A DNA stretch of 17,838 nt from Anaerolineae bacterium (GTDB lineage Bacteria > Chloroflexota > Anaerolineae > Epilineales > JAHCIE01), in the NCBI GenBank assembly GCA_026129385.1, contig JAHCIE010000030.1:1-17838 (forward strand), given 5' to 3'. The stretch's first letter is position 1. Every line of letters starts with the position of its first letter. The notes under the pieces are model-generated. The model worked only from the letters and a program-made list of their open reading frames with translations. It searched no databases and was not told where the DNA came from. Position numbers and translations under genes: made by a program. Below are positions 5,841 to 13,574 of this stretch, piece after piece.

Positions 5841-6230
5841 ATGCCCGCTGATTCTGGCTGCCCATCCTGGTCATGTTCACGCTGGCCCTGGTTTTTGGCG
5901 TGCTGATCCTCATCGTCAGCCGTGTCCTTGGCCCCCACGTGCCGACCCGCGCGAAGGCCATGCCCTACGAGTCGGGTATGCGACCGATCGGCCACGCCCA
6001 GCGTCGCTTCCCGATTCGCTATTACCTGATCGCTACCATCTTCATCATCTTCGACGTAGAAATCGTCTTTCTCTACCCGTGGGCGGTCATCTACAAAAAC
6101 ATGGATCCCATCTGGTTTTGGCGCCGGAAACGAGATCCTATTCTTCTTCGTCCTCATTGTTCTTGGCTACGTATATCTGGTGAAAGAAGGGCGCTGGATT
6201 AGAATAGCCTCATCGTGTGGGATTGCTTGA
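5841..6230 (+). pseudogene. nuoA: NADH-quinone oxidoreductase subunit A (NuoA), disrupted by two compensating frameshifts
   Basis: NuoA is a three-helix membrane subunit lining the quinone-site/membrane-arm junction. The expected start is ATG 5841, seven bases after GGAG (5830-5833). Frame 1 reads MPAD. A -1 shift at about 5850-5854 (one T fewer than needed) then gives FWLPILVMFTLALVFGVLIL (helix 1), the conserved loop MPYESGMRPIG, and IFIIFDVEIVFLYPWAV (helix 2 with the D-E pair). A +1 shift at TTTT 6116-6119 restores the first frame, giving WFGAGNEILFFFVLIVLGYV (helix 3) and KEGRW, to TGA 6228-6230. The repaired product is 129 residues, normal for NuoA. As it stands, the longest uninterrupted piece is 5873-6202 (109 residues), which lacks helix 3 and ends in an unrelated basic tail. 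Two sequencing or assembly errors in T-runs would explain this as well as real decay. All recognisable NuoA parts are present, and it is the only nuoA in the window. Confidence 0.85.
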
Positions 6231-6242
6231 AGGGGGTGAGAC

Positions 6243-6800
6243 ATGGGTCTTGAGCAAAAAGCCGGCGACATGGGCATCGTGACGGTGTCCCTGGAGAAAG
6301 CCCTCGGCTGGGCGCGTACGCGCTCCATGTGGCCCGCCATGTTCGGCCTGGCCTGCTGCGCCATCGAGATGATGCACGCGCAAGGCCCGCGCCAGGATAT
6401 GGCCCGCTTCGGCCTGGAGCTGATGCGCGCCTCGCCCCGCCAGTCCGACCTGATGATTGTCGCGGGGCGGCTGTCGCGCAAGATGGCCCCTGTGCTGCGC
6501 CAGATTTACGACCAGATGGCCGACCCCAAATGGGTGGTCTCCATGGGCGACTGCGCCTCATGCACCGGCATCTTCAACAACTACGCCCTGGTGCAAGGCG
6601 TCGATGAGGTCGTGCCCGTCGATGTCTACGTGGCGGGCTGCCCGCCGCGCGCCGAGGCTCTCATCGATGGCATCATGCTCCTTCACGAGAAGATCGAGCG
6701 CGAGAAGCTACGCGGAGTCAAGGAGCCGCCGGTCGATCTGCGCACCCGAACCTACCCGACCACTGTCGCCGTCTACGACAAGGCCCCGGGGCGGAGTTGA
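6243..6800 (+). CDS. nuoB: NADH-quinone oxidoreductase subunit B, second copy (NuoB2)
   Basis: Q-module subunit binding cluster N2. It has 185 residues, normal for the family; ATG 6243 lies four bases after GGGGGTGA. N2 ligands: C38 and C39 (GLACCAIEM), C104 (MGDCASCTG) and C133 (VAGCPPRAEA). RSMWPAMFGL, RASPRQSDLMIVAG and FNNYALVQGVDEVVPVDVYV are classical for the NuoB of 14-subunit enzymes such as Thermus Nqo6. It has no Ala-rich tail, unlike NuoB1. C107 beside the third ligand is an extra cysteine not needed for N2. The gene lies 12 bases after the end of nuoA and two bases before the nuoCD2 ATG. Confidence 0.96.
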   Translation: MGLEQKAGDMGIVTVSLEKALGWARTRSMWPAMFGLACCAIEMMHAQGPRQDMARFGLELMRASPRQSDLMIVAGRLSRKMAPVLRQIYDQMADPKWVVSMGDCASCTGIFNNYALVQGVDEVVPVDVYVAGCPPRAEALIDGIMLLHEKIEREKLRGVKEPPVDLRTRTYPTTVAVYDKAPGRS

Positions 6801-6802
6801 CC

Positions 6803-8704
6803 ATGAGCCACGTCGAACAGACTCTGGATGCCCTGCGCCAGCGTTACGGTGATGTCCCAACCCAAGTGATGAACGGCCACGTCTCGGCTCTCGTACCGGC
6901 CGACAAAATCGTTGATGCTGTGGCGTTCCTGCTCAATCCCGACGGTGGTTTCACCCAGGTGATGGACGTCACCGCCGTGGACTACTACACGACTACGCCT
7001 CGCTTCGAGGTGGTCTACCAGTTGTTGTCACACCCGCATCGCTGTCGACTGTCGCTGCGGGTTGGTGTGCCCGACGTCGACGGCGTGCCCACCGTCCCCA
7101 GTATCACCGGCGCCTTCCCTGGCGCCAACTGGTTCGAGCGCGAAACCTACGACATGTTCGGCATCCGCTTCGACGGTCACCCTGACCTGCGTCGCATTCT
7201 GATGCCCCACAACTACGCGGCCTACCCGCTGCGCCGCGACTTTCCGCTGGGCTACGAGGAAGTGGCCTTCTCTCACAATGCCCACGAGATTCACAGCCGC
7301 AAACCGTTTACCCCTCAGGGTCTGGCCCGCGCGGCCGAGATCAAGGCTGTCCAGCCGAGCGCGTTGGTTGGCGCGGACGCTCCGCCTGACCCGACGTACA
7401 AGGACAGTTGGAAGCAGCCCATCGAGCCGACCGGCGGCATGCGCCAGCATGTTGGGCTGACCCTCGATGACGCCTCCACCATCGGCCCCCTCGCCGTATC
7501 CAGTCAGACGGCCGAGTCCCAGGACGACCCCTTCGGCGAGACGATGGTCATGAACATTGGGCCGCAGCACCCCGCCACCCATGGCGTGCTGCGGCTGGTG
7601 ACAGAGCTTAACGGCGAGCGCCTCGTGCGCGTCATGCCCGACATCGGCTTCCTCCACACTGGTATCGAGAAGACGATGGAGAGTAAGTCGTATCTGAAGG
7701 CGCTGACATGCACCGACCGCACCGGCTACGCTGCGCCGCTCCATTGCAACATGGCCTTTAGCGGCACAGTCGAGAAACTCCTCGACGTGGACGTGCCGCT
7801 CAAGGCTCAGTACGCGCGCGTCATCTTGCTTGAACTCGACCGTATCTCCAGCCACCTCCTGTTCGCCGGCTCGTCGGCGATGGACCTGGGCGCGTCCAGC
7901 CCGTTCCTGTGGGCCATCGATGCTCGCGAGCGGGTCTATGACATCATGGAGTTGGTATCGGGCCAGCGGATGATGACCAGCTACATCCGCCCCGGCGGCC
8001 TGGCCTACGACCTGCCCCAGGGCTTCGACCGCGCCGTCCAGGCCTATCTGGACTATATCCCTGGCCGGGTTGACCAGATCGAAGAGATTCTTATCAGCAA
8101 CCCTATCTTCCTCGACCGCACCCAGAAAGTTGGCGTGCTGAGCAAGGAAGACGCCATGCGCTGGAGTGTGTCCGGCCCCATCGCCCGCTCGTCGGGGGTA
8201 GACTGGGACCTGCGCCGCGACATGCCCTACCTCGCGTACGACCAGGTGGATTTCCAATTCAACGTGCTCGTGCGGACGGAGGGCGACACCTACGCCCGCT
8301 TCCTGCTACGCTTGCAAGAGATTCGCGAAAGCGTCAAGATCGCTCAGCAAGCCCTGGACGCTATGCCCCCTGGCCGTTGGATGACCGCCAATCGTAAGGT
8401 CGCCCCGCCGCCCAAGGAAGAGATCGCCATCAGCATGGAATCCCTCATCCACCATTTCAAGCTGTGGACCGAGGGCTTCCGTACCCCGCCTGGTCAGGCC
8501 TACTTTGCCGTCGAGTCGCCGCGCGGCGAGATGGGTTTCTTCATGCACAGTGATGGCTCGGCCAAACCCTACCGCTGCCACCAGCGTTCTGGCGCTTTTG
8601 CCGCTCTCCAGTCCATGCCCCTGGTCGTGACGGGCATGCTGATATCCGACTTAATCGCGATCATCGCCTCCTGGGATCCCATCCTGGGTGAGATTGACCG
8701 CTAG
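6803..8704 (+). CDS. nuoCD: Fused NADH-quinone oxidoreductase subunits C and D, second copy (NuoCD2)
   Basis: Q-module subunit of 633 residues from ATG 6803. This start is preferred over TTG 6797, which overlaps the nuoB2 stop, because GGAG (6793-6796) is six bases upstream. The NuoC domain covers about 1-160 (TAVDYYTTTPRFEVVYQLLS, GANWFERETYDMFGIRF, GHPDLRRILMPHNY, YPLRRDFPLGYEE). A roughly 85-residue linker rich in charged and polar residues follows, then NuoD from about 248: NIGPQHPATHGV (H256, H260), FLHTGIEKTMES, TDRTGY, YIRPGGLAYDLP and terminal ILGEIDR. At the place of the quinone-site tyrosine (Y87 in Thermus Nqo4) the sequence is NMAFSGTVEKLL, with F319 instead of Tyr. NuoCD1 keeps Tyr. 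Otherwise the family pattern is complete. It presumably works with NuoB2, NuoI2 and the NADH arm. Confidence 0.95.
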   Translation: MSHVEQTLDALRQRYGDVPTQVMNGHVSALVPADKIVDAVAFLLNPDGGFTQVMDVTAVDYYTTTPRFEVVYQLLSHPHRCRLSLRVGVPDVDGVPTVPSITGAFPGANWFERETYDMFGIRFDGHPDLRRILMPHNYAAYPLRRDFPLGYEEVAFSHNAHEIHSRKPFTPQGLARAAEIKAVQPSALVGADAPPDPTYKDSWKQPIEPTGGMRQHVGLTLDDASTIGPLAVSSQTAESQDDPFGETMVMNIGPQHPATHGVLRLVTELNGERLVRVMPDIGFLHTGIEKTMESKSYLKALTCTDRTGYAAPLHCNMAFSGTVEKLLDVDVPLKAQYARVILLELDRISSHLLFAGSSAMDLGASSPFLWAIDARERVYDIMELVSGQRMMTSYIRPGGLAYDLPQGFDRAVQAYLDYIPGRVDQIEEILISNPIFLDRTQKVGVLSKEDAMRWSVSGPIARSSGVDWDLRRDMPYLAYDQVDFQFNVLVRTEGDTYARFLLRLQEIRESVKIAQQALDAMPPGRWMTANRKVAPPPKEEIAISMESLIHHFKLWTEGFRTPPGQAYFAVESPRGEMGFFMHSDGSAKPYRCHQRSGAFAALQSMPLVVTGMLISDLIAIIASWDPILGEIDR

Positions 8705-8706
8705 CG

Positions 8707-8760
8707 CGACGACCGACGACCGACGACCGCCAATTCTGCCGGGGGTCGGGGGTTGGGGGT
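8707..8760. repeat. Short tandem repeats between nuoCD2 and nuoE
   Basis: CGACGAC is repeated three times in tandem at 8707-8727. After 13 bases come three G5 tracts spaced by TC and TT at 8741-8759. The G-tracts end three bases before AGGAAG (8762-8767), the nuoE ribosome binding site. Only three long G-runs are present, so a simple four-run quadruplex is not supported. Confidence 0.55.
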
Positions 8761-8772
8761 CAGGAAGCCACT

Positions 8773-9312
8773 ATGCTCAGCGAACACTCCAAGCAACTTC
8801 TGGCCGAACGGCTGACGCACTACCCGCCCAACGAGAAGGCCTCGGCAGTCATCTACGCCTGCTATCTGGCCCAGGCCGATAGCCCGACCCACTCCATCAC
8901 CCAGCAGGCGGCCCGCGAGATCGCCGAGGTGCTGGAGATGGACCCCACCGAGGTGCAGGGCGTTATCGGCTTCTACAGCCTCCTCTTTGAGGAGCCGATG
9001 GGCAAATACGTCATCCACTTCTGCAACGACCTGCCGTGCGCGCTGCGCGGCGCCGATCGCTTCTACGAGTTCGTGAGGGCGCGGCTTGGCATTGAGGACG
9101 GCGAGACGACGCCCGACGGCCTGTTCACCATTGAGCATGCCATGTGTATCGGGGCCTGCCACCGCGCGCCGTGCATGCAGGTGAACCTTGAGTTCCAGGA
9201 GTTCTTGACGGAGGAGAAGTTCGACCGCATCATCGAGCTATTGCGTGCGGGTGAGCCGCTGCGGGCCAACATGGCCGATGCCGAGCCGCTGTCCGCCGCC
9301 GCGCCCCTGTAG
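8773..9312 (+). CDS. nuoE: NADH-quinone oxidoreductase subunit E (NuoE), [2Fe-2S] N1a
   Basis: NADH-arm subunit, thioredoxin-like, that carries the off-pathway [2Fe-2S] cluster N1a beside FMN. It has 179 residues; ATG 8773 follows AGGAAG (8762-8767). The N-terminal helical part includes KASAVIYACYLAQ and VLEMDPTEVQGVIGFYSLL. Cluster ligands are C84 and C89 (CNDLPCALRG), and C125 and C129 (CIGACHRAPC), the standard C-x4-C and C-x3-C spacings. The tail after about 160 is short and Ala-rich. Its presence with nuoF and nuoG shows that the main set encodes a true NADH-oxidising complex I. Confidence 0.96.
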   Translation: MLSEHSKQLLAERLTHYPPNEKASAVIYACYLAQADSPTHSITQQAAREIAEVLEMDPTEVQGVIGFYSLLFEEPMGKYVIHFCNDLPCALRGADRFYEFVRARLGIEDGETTPDGLFTIEHAMCIGACHRAPCMQVNLEFQEFLTEEKFDRIIELLRAGEPLRANMADAEPLSAAAPL

Positions 9313-9326
9313 AGCTGGTGAGTAGG

Positions 9327-9353
9327 CCCCAAAGGCCTTCGCGACCTTTAGGG
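9327..9353. repeat. Imperfect hairpin between nuoE and nuoF
   Basis: CCCCAAAGG (9327-9335) pairs with CCTTTAGGG (9345-9353) as a 9-bp stem with one C-A mismatch and a 9-base loop. No T-run follows, so it is unlikely to terminate transcription. It could be a REP-like element or an mRNA processing/stability site between two subunit genes. Confidence 0.5.
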
Positions 9354-9376
9354 TCTGACGGATGCGATGAGGACGT

Positions 9377-10699
9377 ATGGTGAAACACATCCTGCTGCAG
9401 AATCGGGATATTCCGAATATTGACCGCCTCGATGTCTACGAGCAGCACGGCGGCTGGGAGACCTGGCGCAAGGCTGTCACCGAGATGCAGCCCCAGGCCA
9501 TCGCCGATACGGTGAAGGCGTCGGGCCTGCGCGGCCGCGGTGGCGCGGGTTTCCCCACCGGCGTTAAGTGGGGCTTCCTACCTAAGGGCGTCTTTCCCCG
9601 CTACATGGTCGTCAACGCTGACGAGAGTGAGCCGGGCACCTTCAAAGACCGGGAGATCATGGAGGGCAATCCGCACCTCTTCCTGGAAGGAACAGCCCTC
9701 AGTACCTACGCCATCCAGTCCAATGCCGCCTACATCTACGTGCGCGGCGAGTACTACGATGTCATCCGCTGTCTAGAGCAGGCCATCGCTGACGCCAAAG
9801 CGCGCGGCTACCTGGGCCAGAACCTGTTCGGCACCAGCTACAGCCTGGAAATATATGTCCACTCGGGCGCGGGCGCTTACATCTGCGGCGAGGAGACGGC
9901 CCTTCTCAACTCCCTGGAAGGCCAGCTCGGCCAGCCACGCCTCAAGCCGCCCTTCCCGGCCGCCGTTGGCCTGTATGGCAAGCCTACCATTATCAACAAC
10001 GTCGAGACCCTCGCCAACGTCCAGCCCATCATCGCCAACGGGGCAGACTGGTACCGCCAGTGGGGAACCGAGAGAAGCCCTGGTATCAAAATCTTCTGCC
10101 TGAGCGGCAATATCAAACGCCCCGGCAACTATGAGCTACCCTTGGCGACTACGTTCCGCGAACTCATCGAGGTTCACGGCGGCGGCACGCTGGATGGCGC
10201 GCCAATCAAGGCTATTCTGCCTGCTGGCGCGTCTGCACCCATCATGGCCGCCACCGACCAGGTGCTGGACACGCCCATGGACTACGAATCGGTACCCAGT
10301 GTCGGCTCACAACTTGGCTCGGCGTCCATGATCATCCTGAGCCAGAATGACGATGTTCCCCTGGCGGCGGCCAAGATGGTGCGCTTCTTCAGGCACGAGT
10401 CGTGCGGCAAATGCACCCCCTGCCGCGAGGGGACCTACTGGGCGCAGAAGGTGCTGGACCGGATCGTAGCCGGTCAGGGCACGCCGGAGGACATCACCCT
10501 GGTCGAGAACATCGCTAACCAGATGGTGGGCCGGTGCTTCTGCCCCCTGGGCGAGTTCTCCACCAGCCCCATGCTGTTCACCATCAAGCACTTCCGCGAC
10601 GAGTTCCTGGCACAGACGGCTAGCACCCGTCCTCGTCGCGCCTGGCGCGAGGTGGTTCCGCTGCGCATCGAGCCGACTTTGGCGACGAAAGAGCGTTAG
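9377..10699 (+). CDS. nuoF: NADH-quinone oxidoreductase subunit F (NuoF), FMN/NADH-binding, [4Fe-4S] N3
   Basis: Catalytic NADH-oxidising subunit of 440 residues, a typical length. GRGGAGFPTG (about 54-63) with GVKWGF forms the FMN/NADH glycine-rich site, and NADESEPGTFKDREIM follows at about 78-93. GAGAYICGEETALLNSLEG and INNVETLANV are further family signatures. The N3 cluster ligands are C343, C346 and C349 (CGKCTPCREG) and C389 (CFCPLGEF). The start ATG 9377 has GAGGA only three bases upstream, which is close; translation may be modest or assisted by coupling, although nuoE ends 64 bases earlier. The C-terminal 25 residues or so (STRPRRAWREVVPLRIEP) are basic and variable. Two bases separate it from nuoG. 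Confidence 0.97.
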   Translation: MVKHILLQNRDIPNIDRLDVYEQHGGWETWRKAVTEMQPQAIADTVKASGLRGRGGAGFPTGVKWGFLPKGVFPRYMVVNADESEPGTFKDREIMEGNPHLFLEGTALSTYAIQSNAAYIYVRGEYYDVIRCLEQAIADAKARGYLGQNLFGTSYSLEIYVHSGAGAYICGEETALLNSLEGQLGQPRLKPPFPAAVGLYGKPTIINNVETLANVQPIIANGADWYRQWGTERSPGIKIFCLSGNIKRPGNYELPLATTFRELIEVHGGGTLDGAPIKAILPAGASAPIMAATDQVLDTPMDYESVPSVGSQLGSASMIILSQNDDVPLAAAKMVRFFRHESCGKCTPCREGTYWAQKVLDRIVAGQGTPEDITLVENIANQMVGRCFCPLGEFSTSPMLFTIKHFRDEFLAQTASTRPRRAWREVVPLRIEPTLATKER

Positions 10700-10701
10700 C
10701 T

Positions 10702-13479
10702 ATGGCTAAGTCCAATCTGGTACATGTCACCATTGACGGCCACCAACTGGCCGTGCCGGCCGGTACCCTCGTCGTCGAGGCCGCCAAGCTTATCGGTAAC
10801 GACATCCCCGTCTTTTGCTATCACCCCAAGCTCGACCCCGTCGGCATGTGTCGCATGTGCCTGGTCGAGATCGGTACGCCGAAGATGGACCCTGCCACCC
10901 GCCAGCCCATGCTGGATGAGAACGGTCAACCCATCATCGCCATGATGCCCAAGCCGCAGACCGCCTGTACGCAGCCCGTCAGCGAGGGCATGGTCGTCAA
11001 GACGACCACCGATGCCGTGGCCGACGCCCGCCGGTCGATCCTCGAGTTCCTGCTGACCAGTCATCCCCTCGACTGTCCGATCTGCGACAAGGGCGGCGAG
11101 TGCCCCTTGCAGGAACTTACCATTGCCTACGGCCCCGGTGTGTCACGCATGCCCCTCGGCTCCAAGTTCCACCTGGCGAAGGCGGTGCCCCTGGGCGACC
11201 TGATTATGCTCGACCGCGAGCGCTGCATCCAGTGCGCTCGCTGTATCCGCTTCCAGGACGAAATCGCCGACGACCACGTGCTCGAGTTTAAGCATCGCGG
11301 TCGGGCGATGGAAATCGTGAGCATGTCCGACCCGCCCTTCGACTCCAAGTGGTCGGGCAACACCACCGACATTTGCCCCGTTGGCGCGCTGACCAGTCGT
11401 GACTTCCGCTTCAAGGGCCGCCCCTGGGAACTGGACAACACGGCCAGCATCTGTACCCTATGCTCGGTCGGCTGCAACACCACCCTCGCGGTGCGTTACG
11501 ACGACATCAAGCGCGTCATGCCCCGCGAGAACGAGAGTGTCAATGAGATCTGGTTGTGCGACAAGGGGCGCTTCGGCCACAAGTACGCCAATGCGCCCGA
11601 CCGTCTGACACAGCCGCTGGTGCGGCGCAGCGGCCAGTTGCAGCCTGCCACCTGGGAAGAGGCCCTGGCCTACGCAGCCGAGCGGCTGAATACGGTGAAA
11701 TCGACTCACGGCCCCGACTCTATCGGCGGCCTGGCGGGCGACCGTGTTGCCAACGAAGACCTGTACCTGTTCCAGAAGCTGCTACGCGGCGTGGTGCGAA
11801 CTAACAACGTCGATCATGCGACTCGGGCCGAGTTCCCGGCCAACGTCGCCGACCTGGTGGCCCAGGTGGGTGTGGGCAGCGGCAGTAACTTGCAGTCCAT
11901 GGGCAAGGGCAGCGCCATTCTGGTGATTGGCGGCGACCCCGACGAGCAGCAGCCCGTCACCTGGCTGCGCATCAAGCAGGCCGCCGACCGGCGCGGCGTG
12001 TCCCTCATGGTCGCCAACCCGCGCCCGACCAAGCTCGACCGCTATACCCGCCAGAGCCTGCGCTATCGCTACGGGATGGCTGACCATCTCGCCCTGGGCT
12101 TGCTGGCAGCCCTATGGGAGCTGGTCGAGGAAGGCGTAGACCTGGTGGTGGACAAAGATGCCCTGCGCGACCTGAAGCGCGCGTCCAATGGCTACTCCAC
12201 CGCGCGTGCTGCGACGTTGACCGGCGTCGCCACCGACGCCTTGCGTGCCGCTGCCCAGGCCCTCGCCCAGGCCAGTGACGCGGTGATCTGCTTTGGCTCG
12301 GACTTAAACGCCGCGGGCGCGCAGGCCCTCGCCAATCTGCTGCTAGCCACCAACCACGTAGGCCGCCCTGATAACGGGCTGGTTCCCCTGTATCGCCACA
12401 ACAACGCCCAGGGTGCGCAGGATATGGGCGTACGGCCCGATCGCCTGCCGGGCTACCGCGATCTGGACGATGGCGCGACTCTGGGCGACACCTGGGGCGT
12501 CGCCCTGTCGAACGCCGCTGGGCTGGCCGCTGCCCATATGCTGACGCCGGGCACGCTGCGGGCCATGATCGTCATGGCCACCGACCCGGTGGGCGATGAC
12601 CCTGGCGCTCGCTATGCCATCCAGGGGCTGGACTTCATGGTTGTCCAGGAATTGTTCATGACGCCGACGGCCGAGCTGGCCGACGTGGTGCTACCCGCTA
12701 CCAGCTGGGCCGAGCGCGATGGAACCTTCACCTCCACCGACCGACGCATCCAGTACTTCAGCCCGGCCATCCGTCGCCTCGGGCAGGCCCGCCCCGACTG
12801 GGAAATCCTGTCCGAACTGGCGCAGCGGCTGCGTGCCCACGAGGACGTGGCCGAGACCGCTCACCTTCGGCCGTCGGCCACCCGCGATTGGACGTATGTC
12901 TCGGTGGACCAGATCATGGCTGAGATAGCAGTCACGCAGCCCCACTACGCTGGGATGCGAGCAACGATTCCCGCCATCGTCAGCCAGCGCGGCCGCCTGC
13001 CCTTCGAGGGTGTGGTGGGGGAGGGAACCGCCTTCAAGTTCTCGGCGGCCGAGGATGACCAGTGGCCCGTTGCTGCCGAGGTGGGCGGGTTGTCGCAGTG
13101 GGAGTGGATCGCCGGTGATACGGACATGCCGGCCGTGGGGTCCGGTGAGCTGCTGCTTGTCCCGGTCCGGCGCTTATTCGACCAGGGGACGCTCATTAGT
13201 AAGGCCGACCTCCTGCGGCGTCGGTTGCCTGGCCCCTACGTCGTGATGAACCCCAATGACGCCGCTGGACTAGGCGTGGGTGACAACGAGTTGGTGACGG
13301 TGACGACGGAGCACGGCTCGGCTGAGGTCGACGTCCACGTCAGCGATGCCGCACCGGAAGGCGTGCTGCTCATTGCCGACAGGATGGGCGCCCCGCTGCG
13401 CGGCGTAGTGCTCGACTCGGCGTGCCGCCCGGCCGCCGCAACCATCGCGCCTGCCCGCGAGATGGTGGTGGGAGACTAG
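10702..13479 (+). CDS. nuoG: NADH-quinone oxidoreductase subunit G (NuoG), multi-Fe-S
   Basis: Largest NADH-arm subunit, 925 residues. N-terminal [2Fe-2S] N1b: C39, C50, C53, C89. His-Cys segment for N5: H121, C125, C128, C134 (HPLDCPICDKGGECPLQ). N4: C175, C178, C181, C225. The molybdopterin-oxidoreductase-like domain starts with CTLCSVGC and WLCDKGRFGHKY, giving the four ligands of the extra cluster N7 (C251, C254, C258, C286). The rest resembles formate dehydrogenase-type enzymes (NNAQGAQDMGVRPDRLPGY, ELADVVLPATSWAERDGTF); in known NuoG proteins no molybdenum cofactor is bound. About 20 extra residues (GTPKMDPATRQPMLDENGQP) lie between C53 and C89. The gene begins two bases after nuoF with no strong ribosome binding site, so translational coupling is likely. 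The last domain (about 810-925) is the C-terminal dinucleotide-binding-like fold. Confidence 0.97.
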   Translation: MAKSNLVHVTIDGHQLAVPAGTLVVEAAKLIGNDIPVFCYHPKLDPVGMCRMCLVEIGTPKMDPATRQPMLDENGQPIIAMMPKPQTACTQPVSEGMVVKTTTDAVADARRSILEFLLTSHPLDCPICDKGGECPLQELTIAYGPGVSRMPLGSKFHLAKAVPLGDLIMLDRERCIQCARCIRFQDEIADDHVLEFKHRGRAMEIVSMSDPPFDSKWSGNTTDICPVGALTSRDFRFKGRPWELDNTASICTLCSVGCNTTLAVRYDDIKRVMPRENESVNEIWLCDKGRFGHKYANAPDRLTQPLVRRSGQLQPATWEEALAYAAERLNTVKSTHGPDSIGGLAGDRVANEDLYLFQKLLRGVVRTNNVDHATRAEFPANVADLVAQVGVGSGSNLQSMGKGSAILVIGGDPDEQQPVTWLRIKQAADRRGVSLMVANPRPTKLDRYTRQSLRYRYGMADHLALGLLAALWELVEEGVDLVVDKDALRDLKRASNGYSTARAATLTGVATDALRAAAQALAQASDAVICFGSDLNAAGAQALANLLLATNHVGRPDNGLVPLYRHNNAQGAQDMGVRPDRLPGYRDLDDGATLGDTWGVALSNAAGLAAAHMLTPGTLRAMIVMATDPVGDDPGARYAIQGLDFMVVQELFMTPTAELADVVLPATSWAERDGTFTSTDRRIQYFSPAIRRLGQARPDWEILSELAQRLRAHEDVAETAHLRPSATRDWTYVSVDQIMAEIAVTQPHYAGMRATIPAIVSQRGRLPFEGVVGEGTAFKFSAAEDDQWPVAAEVGGLSQWEWIAGDTDMPAVGSGELLLVPVRRLFDQGTLISKADLLRRRLPGPYVVMNPNDAAGLGVGDNELVTVTTEHGSAEVDVHVSDAAPEGVLLIADRMGAPLRGVVLDSACRPAAATIAPAREMVVGD

Positions 13480-13541
13480 CGTGAACCGTGACGCATGAAT
13501 CGCGAGAACGTTGGGCATAGTTCACGTAGCACGTTTCACGC
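13479..13541. repeat. Inverted repeat between nuoG and nuoH
   Basis: GCGTGAACCGTG (13479-13490) and CACGTTTCACGC (13530-13541) match as inverted arms at 11 of 12 positions. The inner flanks also partly pair (ATGAA at 13495-13499 with TTCA at 13521-13524). The arm begins at the last base of the nuoG stop codon. CACGTAGCAC (13523-13532) recurs at 423-432, ahead of the cysteine desulfurase. No T-run follows. Confidence 0.6.
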
Positions 13542-13574
13542 ATCACGCCAGGTGTTGCGCAATCGGAGACACGT

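Noticed and set aside
5698..6183. 161-residue plus-strand open frame over nuoA
   Set aside because: It is in neither of the two frames that encode NuoA parts and has no motif or ribosome binding site.
7028..8257. 409-residue open frame on the minus strand inside nuoCD2
   Set aside because: Antisense shadow of a G+C-rich gene: His/Arg/Val-rich composition, no family motif, and it lies entirely over a clear NuoC-NuoD fusion.
8741..8760. G-quadruplex upstream of nuoE
   Set aside because: Only three long G-runs are present; the fourth would have to be GG of the ribosome binding site.
9327..9353. Intrinsic terminator between nuoE and nuoF
   Set aside because: The stem has a mismatch and no T-run follows, and termination inside the NADH-arm genes would make little sense.
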